Shown in pieces: positions 33,075 through 41,718 of a stretch of 55,561 nucleotides of DNA. Below the pieces are notes generated by a model. That model had not been told where the DNA came from and searched no databases. It worked only from the letters and a program-made list of their open reading frames with translations. The position numbers and the translations under genes were made by a program. The DNA is from Bacteroidales bacterium. GTDB lineage: Bacteria; Bacteroidota; Bacteroidia; Bacteroidales; F082. The DNA lies in the NCBI GenBank assembly GCA_017630195.1, contig JAGBVS010000176.1, forward strand, positions 1 to 55,561. Reading direction: 5' to 3'. Position 1 is the first letter of the stretch. Every line of letters starts with the position of its first letter.

Positions 33075-35585
33075 CTAATTCCTAATTATTCTAAAAATCT
33101 TTCCGTCGATTTCAACGAAGTATATTCCTGAATTAAATCGGCTCATGTCAATGACTGCGTTGTTTTGTCCGTTGACTGTCGCCATCTTAATTCCATAAAT
33201 GTTATAAACGTTTATTTCCTTAACGTCTTTGTTTAGTTTTATATACAAAACATCATCGACTGGATTTGGGTAAATCTCTAAATTGTTTTCAATATCTTCT
33301 ATCGATTCGCCTTTAATATCGAAATTGAAAGCAGCTGATGGCATAGATTCTCCCACTTCGCATCGTGTCACTACTGTGAAATAGTGTGAATCTTCTTCAT
33401 CGAATCCTTTGATGTATGATGTTTCTGATGTTCTGAATAAGAAACTTCCGTCTAAATAGATGTCATATTCTTTTGCGTTGTCAACTGCGTCCCAGCTCAT
33501 TGTTACTTTGAAGTTATGGTCGAAACCTTCAGCGTCTTGTTCTATTGTTGCATTGAGGTTAGTTGGTGAGAAACAAGGGTCTGGAGTTTCTATTATGGCG
33601 CATGACTCTTCAGAAAAGGCGGAGATTTTGTCGTCTTTCATTGCTCTTACTCTGTAGCAGTATTCCATTCCCATTTGTATGCATCCATCGCGATAATTTG
33701 TTGATGTTGTTTCTGTCAGCAGCTCGTTTTCTCGGTATAATCTGTATGCTGTTGCTCCTTCCACTTCGTTCCATTTTATACTGATTTCTGTGTCTTCGGC
33801 AATTGCATTGATGCCTTGAGGAGTATCGAGGTCGATGTTGACTTTGCATAAAGCAGGAACAGAAGTTTTATTGTCATAAATTGTCACTATTTCAATCACA
33901 TATAATTCTTCGCTTATAGAAATATTGTGTGACAATTCCATTGTGTTTTCCGCAATTAATTCGCCGTTAGCATATAAATTATAACCGGAAGGTGTGTCAT
34001 CTTGTGGAGCTTCCCAGCTGATTATTAGTTCGTTGTTGTTTTGTTCTGCTATGATGTTTTTTGCTGTGTAAGGATGTTCGGTGTATTCGTAGAGATAGTG
34101 GCTGTTGAAGATTTCTTTTGTGTTATAATCTTGAATCCACATTGCTACTTCGAGGTCGTTTATTTCTTCTACGTTTGAATCGAACAAGTTATAAGTGAAT
34201 TCAAAATGTTCGCATTCGCCGGCATTTATGCTAAGAGTGTTGCCGTCGGCGTTTTCGAGCATCTTCATCATGATATGTCGGAACTCGTGTTCGCCGTTGC
34301 TGCTTGCATTTTCTGTAGTTATCTTTTCATTTACGGAGACATAAAGTCTTACGTTATCTAAATCTACATAAGACAAGACGTCAGCCGTTACGGTAATGAC
34401 TTTTCCGCTTGTTGTGAAAGCGCCTCTTATATCTACGAAAGCCGGAGTGTCAAATCTTTCATCTAATGTTTCTTGTGTCATCATAGTTGCAGTCTGTCTT
34501 CCGTCGAGGTAGATGTCAGGAACGCCATAGACACCGTAATAGCTTTCTCTTGTTTTGCTGTCGTCTGTTGCGTAAGGGTCGCCCATTCCTGGGAAATCGA
34601 CTGGATATTTTGTATAGGTGTATTTGCCTGGATTTTGACTTGTGAAATTTGCCATGTGTTGGTTTACGCTTACGCAAGGGTAGCATGTGGAGCTGGAGAA
34701 ATGTTCTATCATAGGTATTCTTTGAGCTTGTCCCAATGCTACGACGAAGTCTTTTTCCATAGTGTTGTTGTCGGCATTGTCGTTGGTTCCATTTACATTC
34801 AAGATGTTTACCGTGACGTTATAATTGCCTGGTGTTAAAAAAGTCGGTGTTTGGAATGTAAATTCAGCTTCGTCAAAAGAATCTATCGATGTGTTGAAAG
34901 TTTCTGTAATTGTTTCAAAGCCTTCTATTTCATAGCTTGCAGTAAAGTTTTGTACCTTGTTGATTCCTATGTTTTTCACGCTGAAAGGTATTTGTGTGTT
35001 GCCAGCGCCAACCATATTAGGGATGTTGAGGCTCATCATTTTGAGTTCGACATTTTCTTGTGCAGTAATGATGATGTCGTCGAAATACCAGGCGTCGAAA
35101 TCGAACCATTGTCCGTTATAGAAAATACAGAAAAGCACATTGTTTTTTCCCATGTCGGGAGTGACGAGGTTTATCTCTTCCGAATATCTTCCTGTCGTGT
35201 TGTAGCCTTTTGACCATCCGGTGTTCCATGTGTTGCCGTTATCGGATGAAGTGGCTATGCTTATTGTGTTTGTTGCTGTTGCGTAATTGTCGAAATATAG
35301 TTTTAAAGAAATTATCACGCCAGAAACACCGCTCAAATTGATAGGGGAAGTCACCATTCTTGAAAGGCCGTTGAAAGAAGGCTGACAGTTGAATTTTAAT
35401 TCGTTGGCTTGGCCTCCGGCATTATTGCTTGAAGATATTGTCCAATTGTTTAGTGCTGTTCCTGCTGAGTTCCATCCCGAAGGAAGAGAGTTGCCGTCGA
35501 AACTTTCGTTCAAAAGTATGTTGTTTTGCGCAAAGAGCATTGCTGAAAATAACAATGCCAAAGTGAGTGAAAATATTTTCTTCAT
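33075..35585 (-). CDS. T9SS cargo with choice-of-anchor J, Omp28/thioredoxin-like (CYPC) and three fibronectin modules
   Basis: The 836 residues begin with a signal peptide (MKKIFSLTLALLFSAMLFAQ). A choice-of-anchor J domain (about 24-175, closing with WYFDDIII) and a CARDB-like domain (about 180-282) follow. An Omp28/thioredoxin-like domain (about 288-500) has C301-Y-P-C304 after RIPMIEHFSSST and a thioredoxin-style GVP. Three fibronectin type III modules come next, the last with the paired cysteines and SPTNLNATIEQDAEG phrase of the neighbouring FN3 protein. The sorting domain (EIYPNPVDDVLYI to FRIIRN) ends it. It is the longest Trx member of the array and the last in transcription order. 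Redox activity outside the cell is suggested, not shown. Confidence 0.85.
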   Translation of the reverse strand: MKKIFSLTLALLFSAMLFAQNNILLNESFDGNSLPSGWNSAGTALNNWTISSSNNAGGQANELKFNCQPSFNGLSRMVTSPINLSGVSGVIISLKLYFDNYATATNTISIATSSDNGNTWNTGWSKGYNTTGRYSEEINLVTPDMGKNNVLFCIFYNGQWFDFDAWYFDDIIITAQENVELKMMSLNIPNMVGAGNTQIPFSVKNIGINKVQNFTASYEIEGFETITETFNTSIDSFDEAEFTFQTPTFLTPGNYNVTVNILNVNGTNDNADNNTMEKDFVVALGQAQRIPMIEHFSSSTCYPCVSVNQHMANFTSQNPGKYTYTKYPVDFPGMGDPYATDDSKTRESYYGVYGVPDIYLDGRQTATMMTQETLDERFDTPAFVDIRGAFTTSGKVITVTADVLSYVDLDNVRLYVSVNEKITTENASSNGEHEFRHIMMKMLENADGNTLSINAGECEHFEFTYNLFDSNVEEINDLEVAMWIQDYNTKEIFNSHYLYEYTEHPYTAKNIIAEQNNNELIISWEAPQDDTPSGYNLYANGELIAENTMELSHNISISEELYVIEIVTIYDNKTSVPALCKVNIDLDTPQGINAIAEDTEISIKWNEVEGATAYRLYRENELLTETTSTNYRDGCIQMGMEYCYRVRAMKDDKISAFSEESCAIIETPDPCFSPTNLNATIEQDAEGFDHNFKVTMSWDAVDNAKEYDIYLDGSFLFRTSETSYIKGFDEEDSHYFTVVTRCEVGESMPSAAFNFDIKGESIEDIENNLEIYPNPVDDVLYIKLNKDVKEINVYNIYGIKMATVNGQNNAVIDMSRFNSGIYFVEIDGKIFRIIRN

Positions 35586-35603
35586 AGTTATGTATTAAAA
35601 ATA

Positions 35604-35635
35604 TAAAGCAGCAAAGTTAATACTTTACTGCTTTA
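35604..35635 (-). terminator. Hairpin overlapping a promoter box
   Basis: AAAGCAGTAAAGT and ACTTTGCTGCTTT on the minus strand form a near-perfect stem around ATTA, followed by TATATTTTTAA. It can end the 35658 gene, but the -7-like box TAACTTTG (35619-35612) of the 33075 gene lies inside it. Confidence 0.6.
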
Positions 35636-35657
35636 CAAATTACAAACTTATTATTTT

Positions 35658-37082
35658 TTATTGTTTGATGAATTTCTTTGTTATCTCGCCTTTGTCGGTA
35701 TTGATTTTAATGAAGTAAACACCGTTGCTGAAATTGCTTAAATCGATGTTGTTATTGAAATCTTTTTCGCTGTAAACCAAAACACCTACTATATTATAGA
35801 TATTTATTTCGTTGATGTTTTCTGTTGTATTGATGTTGAGATAATTGTTTGCTGGGTTAGGGTGGATTTCAAATCTGTTAGCATATTCTTCCAATGATTC
35901 GTCGGTTACATTGACAGTATATGGTTCTGAGAATTCTGATTCGCCGTTAGCGCAGACAGAATAGACTTCATATTGGAATGATGTTTCAACATCAGAGCCT
36001 GCTATGTAATAGTTTGTTGTTGTCATTCCGAATTCTTGACCGTTAATATAAACGTAGTAAGCTTGTGCACCTTCAACAGCGTCCCATATCATAGTGACTT
36101 TATAAATGTATGTGTAATCTGGATTGTTTTTTTCTATTGTAGCTCCGAGGTTTGTTGGAGGCAAGCAAGGGCCTTCGTTGCCGCCTATCACTACGTGAAG
36201 AGGGTCTGTCATGTCTGATTCGCCGTCTTCGCAAGAAGAAGTCACATTGTAATATACTGTTGCTGGTGTGTTGTAGCCAAATTCTGCTGAAGATGTTGTA
36301 GAATAAGCTTTCCAGACGCCGTTTTCATAAATTGTGTAAGAAGAAGCGTTTTCAAATGCGTCCCAAGTGAGGGTGACTTTGTATTTAAATCCGAAGCCTG
36401 GAACGTCTTCTTCAACAGTAGCTTTGAGGTTTGTTGGAGGCATACATGGGTCTATTTTGACTGTTATGTATGGACTTAATGGAGATTCGCCGTCGGCACA
36501 AACTGTTGCTACTGCGAATTGAAGTGTCATTGGGGATTCAAAACCAACTTCGTATGAATTGGATGTCACTGTTGTCAACTCATCATTGTTAAGGAAAACT
36601 TGATAAGCTTCAGCGTTATCTACAGCATCCCAAGTGAGAGTGACTTTGTATTTGTATTCAAATCCAGGGACATCTTCTTCCACGATGCCGTTGAGGTTGG
36701 AAGGTGTGAGGCAAGGACTTGCGCCATCTTGAATAGTGACTGTGCATTTCTCAGATTGCTCTGATGAGCTGCCATCGCTGCAATGGCTCAAGACTGCGAA
36801 TTGGAAAACAGATTCTGTGTTTGCTCCTGCTACGTAATAGAGACCGTCGGTATCGCCCAACCACATTCCGTTAGGATAATTGTCTGAATAAAAATAAAGT
36901 GAATAAAAATCAGCTCCATCAACAGCGTCCCAACTTAATGTGACTTTGTATTTGTAACCATAACCAGGAACGTCTTGTTCAATTTGAAATCTTAAGTTTG
37001 TCGGAGCGTCGCATGCAAGAACTTCAACATGAAGTGCAATTGCGAGTAGTAATGTGCATAATAATTGTAATGCTTTTTTCAT
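35658..37082 (-). CDS. T9SS cargo made of four cysteine-paired fibronectin type III modules
   Basis: The 474 residues are a signal peptide (to about VLA), four FN3-type repeats of about 90 residues, and a sorting domain (IHPNPANNYLNI to KKFIKQ). Each repeat opens with a cysteine before PTNL or PSNL and has a second cysteine in a (C)xDGES-like turn: C24/C101, C124/C195, C213/C284 and C306/C377, so one disulfide per module is likely. The phrase DVPGFxYKYKVTLTWDA recurs. It has no anchor J or thioredoxin domain, unlike all its array neighbours. Related modules sit in the 33075 and 41719 proteins, pointing to domain shuffling. Own TATCTTTG promoter upstream. Confidence 0.85.
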   Translation of the reverse strand: MKKALQLLCTLLLAIALHVEVLACDAPTNLRFQIEQDVPGYGYKYKVTLSWDAVDGADFYSLYFYSDNYPNGMWLGDTDGLYYVAGANTESVFQFAVLSHCSDGSSSEQSEKCTVTIQDGASPCLTPSNLNGIVEEDVPGFEYKYKVTLTWDAVDNAEAYQVFLNNDELTTVTSNSYEVGFESPMTLQFAVATVCADGESPLSPYITVKIDPCMPPTNLKATVEEDVPGFGFKYKVTLTWDAFENASSYTIYENGVWKAYSTTSSAEFGYNTPATVYYNVTSSCEDGESDMTDPLHVVIGGNEGPCLPPTNLGATIEKNNPDYTYIYKVTMIWDAVEGAQAYYVYINGQEFGMTTTNYYIAGSDVETSFQYEVYSVCANGESEFSEPYTVNVTDESLEEYANRFEIHPNPANNYLNINTTENINEINIYNIVGVLVYSEKDFNNNIDLSNFSNGVYFIKINTDKGEITKKFIKQ

Positions 37083-37113
37083 AGTTTAATTTTTTAGTTT
37101 GAATTTATTTTTG

Positions 37114-37121
37114 CAAAGATA
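37114..37121 (-). promoter_or_regulatory. -7 box of the FN3-only gene
   Basis: The minus strand reads TATCTTTG, 32 bases before the ATG. Confidence 0.6.
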
Positions 37122-37202
37122 ATAAAAAAGACATAAGATTAAAAGCTAAAACAAAAGTTTTTATTTGTTGAAATAATACTCTTCGGAACATGGAATTAAT
37201 GA

Positions 37203-37236
37203 AAAAGAGGGATTAAAGAATTTCTCTAATCCCTCT
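37203..37236 (-). terminator. Terminator after the 37264 gene
   Basis: AGAGGGATTA pairs with TAATCCCTCT; on the minus strand TTTTTC follows. Confidence 0.8.
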
Positions 37237-37263
37237 GAGTTTTCACATCTAATTTCTAAAATT

Positions 37264-39540
37264 TTAGAATTTTATGATTTTCTTGACAACAAGGCCTTTT
37301 TCTGTATTTATCTTGATGATATAAAGTCCGTTGTTGTAATGTCTTATGTCAATATTCACGCTGTTGTCTTCAACATTAATGTTGTCAATCATGACACCTA
37401 TGTTATTATATATTGTTATGTCTTTGATGCCATTGCCGCTGATTCTTACATAATCATTGGTTGGATTTGGCGTGACGACAAAAGATGCTTCGAGTTCGTT
37501 GATGTTTTCTCCTTCATACACTACGCATGATTCTTCTGTCAACGCTGATTCGTAATTGCCGTAAACAGCCGACACCTGATAACAATATTCGCCATTGATT
37601 TCGATGTTGTCAACATATTCTGTTCCTTCAACAGTGACTATCAATTCGTTGTTGCGATACAAGTTATATTTCTCAACACCTTCAACGCTGTTCCATGATA
37701 CGGTTACTTCTTTTTTGTTGATTTCTGTTTCAATGCCTTGAGGACTGACGAAATCTGTTGAAAGAAGTTTTACTGTTTTAACAGATTGTGTTTCTCCGTA
37801 TAAAGCTTCAACTTCAATAGTGTAGAAGTCGGTATCGTTTTGTAAAATGTAGCTGAGTTCGGTAGTGTTGCTTATGACTTTATTGTTGTTTACGTATAAG
37901 TTATAACCTGTTGGGTTGGTATTGTCGGCAGGGCACCATCTTACGACGAGGTTGTCTTCTTGAGTGATGTTGAGATATTTTACAGGATGAGGATGGTCGG
38001 TGTATTCGTATAGATAACGGCTGTTGAAGATTTCTTTTGTTGTAGGGTCTTGGATCCATACAGCTACTTCAAGGTCGTTTATTTCTTCCATATTTGTTTC
38101 AGACATATCGCAAGAATATTCGAAACGTTGGTATTCGCCAGCCTTTATTGTTGTTGAGTTGCCTTCTGAGCCGCCGAACATTTTCATAAGGATATGATGA
38201 AATTCTGTCTCGCCGTTAGTTCCTACGTTACCTGTTGTCGTCTTTTCATTTACAGTGATATAAGTCTTTACATCATTGAGATCGACGTATGACATCACGT
38301 CGGCTGTTAATGTGATGATGTTGCCTTCAACGTTGAAAGCGCCTCTGATGTCTGCGAAAGCAGGCACGCCATATCTTTGTAATAATTTGTTGTTTGTCAC
38401 AGGCTGAGGTGTTCCGTTCGATACTTGGAGTTCTGAGTCGAGGAATATCTGTGGTACTGATGATACATTATAGAACAGACATCTGTCGTAGCTGTCGCTG
38501 ATGAAGTAAGGGTCGCCGGAGCCTGGCCAGTTAACAGAATATTTTGTGTAGGTGAACTTTCCTGGATTGTTGTTGCATAAGTTGTGCATCAATGAGTTGA
38601 GTAATACGCAAGGAGCGCATGTTGAGCTGGAGAAATGTTCAATCATAGGTATTCTTTGAGTATTGGAGATAGCTACGCTGAAATCAGCCGATTGTGAGTT
38701 GTTTTCCATATTGGAATCTTCATCCCAGCCGTTGACTTTGTTGATGCTAAGGCTAATGTTATATGTGCCAGGAAGTAATGTCTCGACAGTATTGAAAGAA
38801 AGTGTGTTTTCTTCAAACGATGTCATATATACAGAGAATGATTCTGTTACAGCTTCTTGGTCGCCTATTTTGTAGGTGGCTTCGAATGATTGGATTGCAG
38901 TGCTGCCCATATTTTGAACGTTGAAGTTGACTTTGAGAGGGCCTGATCCTATTCTTTCGCTTATGTTGATGCTGTTGACTTGTATGTCTAAGTCGTTTTG
39001 AATCTTGACTTCAAAATCGTCGAAATACCAGTTGAGGAAGTTTGATGACGAGCCTTCGAAATAGATGCAGAAGAGCACACCTTCATAGCCCATATCAGGA
39101 GTTGTTATCTTTTCTTCGATGCTGTATTGTCCTGTTTGGTTGTATGTTTTTGACCATACATTATTCCAGGTGTAGCCGTTTGTTGTTGATGTTGCTATTC
39201 CGATTGTGCTTATCGCTCCGCTATAGTTTTCGAAATAATGTTTTAAAGTGATGACGATGTTTTGTATGCCTGTCAAATCTACCGGAGCTGAAATGATGCG
39301 GTTGGTGCCAGAGAACTGAGGCGACCAGTTAAGGCGTAATTCGTTAGCTTCGCAACCTGCGTTATTAGAAGCGCTGATGGTCCAGTTGCCTGCTGGTTGT
39401 CCGTCGGGACCCATGGTAGTCCAGCCTTCTGGCATAGTGGCTGAATCAAAAGACTCGTTGATGACGTGTGTGATAGGGTCTTGTGCAAATAATGCTACGG
39501 ACAATAATAATGCTATTGTTAATAAAGTTATCTTTTTCAT
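37264..39540 (-). CDS. T9SS cargo with choice-of-anchor J and Omp28/thioredoxin-like domain (CAPC)
   Basis: The 758 residues have the array's standard plan: signal peptide (MKKITLLTIALLLSVALFAQ), anchor J domain (about 25-180), CARDB-like domain (about 185-292), and a thioredoxin-like domain with C308-A-P-C311 and the later SVP in place of the usual GVP. Two FN3 modules (about 525-690; the second VSWNSVEGVEKYNLYRNN) and a sorting domain (VTPNPTNDYVRI to KKIIKF) follow. No promoter box is seen in the 93-base gap to 39634, which holds a repeat hairpin, so it may be read through from that gene. Confidence 0.85.
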   Translation of the reverse strand: MKKITLLTIALLLSVALFAQDPITHVINESFDSATMPEGWTTMGPDGQPAGNWTISASNNAGCEANELRLNWSPQFSGTNRIISAPVDLTGIQNIVITLKHYFENYSGAISTIGIATSTTNGYTWNNVWSKTYNQTGQYSIEEKITTPDMGYEGVLFCIYFEGSSSNFLNWYFDDFEVKIQNDLDIQVNSINISERIGSGPLKVNFNVQNMGSTAIQSFEATYKIGDQEAVTESFSVYMTSFEENTLSFNTVETLLPGTYNISLSINKVNGWDEDSNMENNSQSADFSVAISNTQRIPMIEHFSSSTCAPCVLLNSLMHNLCNNNPGKFTYTKYSVNWPGSGDPYFISDSYDRCLFYNVSSVPQIFLDSELQVSNGTPQPVTNNKLLQRYGVPAFADIRGAFNVEGNIITLTADVMSYVDLNDVKTYITVNEKTTTGNVGTNGETEFHHILMKMFGGSEGNSTTIKAGEYQRFEYSCDMSETNMEEINDLEVAVWIQDPTTKEIFNSRYLYEYTDHPHPVKYLNITQEDNLVVRWCPADNTNPTGYNLYVNNNKVISNTTELSYILQNDTDFYTIEVEALYGETQSVKTVKLLSTDFVSPQGIETEINKKEVTVSWNSVEGVEKYNLYRNNELIVTVEGTEYVDNIEINGEYCYQVSAVYGNYESALTEESCVVYEGENINELEASFVVTPNPTNDYVRISGNGIKDITIYNNIGVMIDNINVEDNSVNIDIRHYNNGLYIIKINTEKGLVVKKIIKF

Positions 39541-39554
39541 TTTTTATATTTTAG

Positions 39555-39632
39555 TGAGGGACAGAGGGACAGAGGGACAGAGGGGCTAGAGTATTTTCCA
39601 TACCCTCTATTCCCTCTATTCCCTCTATACCT
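39555..39632. repeat. Octamer-word hairpin between array genes
   Basis: The left arm is AGGGACAG repeated three times plus AGGGG; the right arm is ATTCCCTCT repeated three times. The two pair in several registers. It lies between the stop of the 39634 gene and the start of the 37264 gene and could be a terminator or attenuator, or stabilise an mRNA end. Confidence 0.7.
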
Positions 39633-39633
39633 C

Positions 39634-41631
39634 TTATTTCTTAATAAATCTCTTTACTGATTCACCGTTTGCTGTTGTCACTTTTATCAAATACATTCCG
39701 TTGTTGAGCTCGCTCACGTTGATTGAGTTACCGTTGTAGTTTGTTGTTTGATAAACTTGTACACCTAAAATATTATAAATGTTTATTTCTTTAACTTCAT
39801 CGTTGATGTTAAGATAGAGGTGGCTGTCAACAGGGTTAGGATAGATGCTAAAGCTGATTTCATTCTCAACGATTGATGTTTGGCCTATTCTGTCGAAGAT
39901 GCCTACCGATTCTTTGCCGTCTTCATATAAGGCAACGACTTCAACAGCATAATATCCGTCGGCATCGTCTATTGTATATGACATTTCGGTTGTTTCTTCC
40001 ATCACAATCTCGTTATTGACGATTAAGTTGTAAGCGACTGGTGTTCCTTGTTCAGGAGCTTCCCATGAAACGTTGATTTTATCGCCTTTTTCTAATTTGA
40101 GGTTTTGTGCTGGATAAGGATGGCTTGTATATTCATACATGAAGTGACTGTTATAAACTTCTTTGGTTTGGTAGTTTTGAATCCAGACAGAGACTTCGAG
40201 GTCGCTCAATTCTTCTACAAAAGTTTGTGACATATCGTAAGAATATTCAAAACGTTTTACACCAAATTCGTTGAGGTCGAATGTCTCGCCGTGTACGCCG
40301 CTTAACATTTTCATCATGATGTGACGAAATTCTGTCTCGCCATTATATTCGACATTATTCACAGTGGTTTTTTCGTTAGCTGTGACGAATATTTTTGCAT
40401 CTGATAAGTTGATGAATGACATGACGTCAACGATAACGTTGATGGTGCTTCCTTCGAGATTGAAGGCTCCTTTGATATTTACGAAAGCAGGAACATCGCA
40501 TCTTGTGTCTAACTGTTCCTGTGTTACGGCATTATATTCATTGTCTTTTCCGTCGAAGAATAATTGTGGAACGTAACTTACGTTATAATAGTCGCTTCTT
40601 GTTCCAGCGTCGGCTGTATAATAATCATCGCCAGGACTTGGGAAGTTCATAGCGTATTTTGTGTAGGTATATTTGCCAGGGTTGTTAGCTGTTAAGATGC
40701 TCATATTGCCGTTGAGCAATCCGCAGTTGGCGCATGTTGAGCTTGAGAATTGTTCGAACATCGGGACTCTTTGTGTGCCGCCTACAACAACGCCGAGAGC
40801 TTTTGTCAATGAGTTGTTTGTTGTGTTTTCATCATCGCCGCCATTGACAGAAGTGATGCTGACTTTCACGTTGTAAGAACCTGGTTCTAAATATACTTTT
40901 TCGTCGAATGTGAATTTTTGAGTTCCGAATTTTGCGATGTCGGCATCAAATGTTTCGGTTACAGTAACGCCATTGACTTCGTATTTAGCTTCGAAAGAAG
41001 TGATGTCGTTAGCGCCAGTGTTTTGTATTGTGAAGTTGATTCCAATTTTTCCTGAGACAACAACGTCGTGCATATCTATGCTTTCAACTTTACCGTCGTT
41101 GTTTTCTATTGTCACTATTTCAAAGTCGTCGAAGTACCATCCGTTCATGTTGCCTGTGCTGCCTTGGTAATAGATGCAGAACATGACATTCTGTTTGCCC
41201 ATGTCTGGTGTTGTTACATTTTCTATGACAGTGTATTGTCCGTCTTCTGAATATGTGTGAGTCCAAGCGCTGCTCCATGTGCTTCCGTTAGCTGATGTGG
41301 CGACGCCGAGGATACAGCTTGTAGATTTCTTCTTGAAATAATGTCTGAAAGAAACGGTAACGCTGCTCATGCCTGTGAGGTCGATAGGTTTTGTGATGAT
41401 ACGTGTTATGCCTGCAGCTTGTGGAGTAGAGCTGAGCATCAATTCGTTGGCTTCTCCTCCAGCGTTGTTGGTTTCTGAAATCTTCCAGTTGTCGGAACCT
41501 GTATCAGATACTGTCCATCCTTCAGGTAATTCAGTTGAGTCGAATGTCTCTCTCAAATGAATAGCTCTGTTTTGTGCAAAAATTGCTGATGAAAGCAATA
41601 ATACGAATGCAAGTAGTAATGATTTTTTCAT
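39634..41631 (-). CDS. T9SS cargo with choice-of-anchor J and Omp28/thioredoxin-like domain (CANC)
   Basis: The 665 residues have signal peptide, anchor J domain (about 23-175), CARDB-like domain (about 180-282), thioredoxin-like domain with C300-A-N-C303, one FN3 module and a sorting domain (SIYPNPVDSHLYL to KRFIKK). It departs from its neighbours in the active site: CANC rather than CxPC, and MFEQFSSST in place of MIEHFSSST. If the family is redox active this member should differ in potential. One extra cysteine (C106) lies in the anchor J domain. Confidence 0.85.
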   Translation of the reverse strand: MKKSLLLAFVLLLSSAIFAQNRAIHLRETFDSTELPEGWTVSDTGSDNWKISETNNAGGEANELMLSSTPQAAGITRIITKPIDLTGMSSVTVSFRHYFKKKSTSCILGVATSANGSTWSSAWTHTYSEDGQYTVIENVTTPDMGKQNVMFCIYYQGSTGNMNGWYFDDFEIVTIENNDGKVESIDMHDVVVSGKIGINFTIQNTGANDITSFEAKYEVNGVTVTETFDADIAKFGTQKFTFDEKVYLEPGSYNVKVSITSVNGGDDENTTNNSLTKALGVVVGGTQRVPMFEQFSSSTCANCGLLNGNMSILTANNPGKYTYTKYAMNFPSPGDDYYTADAGTRSDYYNVSYVPQLFFDGKDNEYNAVTQEQLDTRCDVPAFVNIKGAFNLEGSTINVIVDVMSFINLSDAKIFVTANEKTTVNNVEYNGETEFRHIMMKMLSGVHGETFDLNEFGVKRFEYSYDMSQTFVEELSDLEVSVWIQNYQTKEVYNSHFMYEYTSHPYPAQNLKLEKGDKINVSWEAPEQGTPVAYNLIVNNEIVMEETTEMSYTIDDADGYYAVEVVALYEDGKESVGIFDRIGQTSIVENEISFSIYPNPVDSHLYLNINDEVKEINIYNILGVQVYQTTNYNGNSINVSELNNGMYLIKVTTANGESVKRFIKK

Positions 41632-41647
41632 GATGATTTGATTTTTT

Positions 41648-41712
41648 GAAAGACAGAATGACGCAGAGATTCAAAGATGCATTTTCTTTGCGACTTTGAG
41701 TCTATGCGTCTC
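41648..41712. repeat. Imperfect hairpin between array genes
   Basis: GACGCAGAGATTCAAAGATG pairs imperfectly with a later ACTTTGAGTCTATGCGTC; a TTTGCGACTTTGAG word precedes. It lies between the 41719 and 39634 genes, and no promoter box is evident there. Confidence 0.5.
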
Positions 41713-41718
41713 CGTGAC

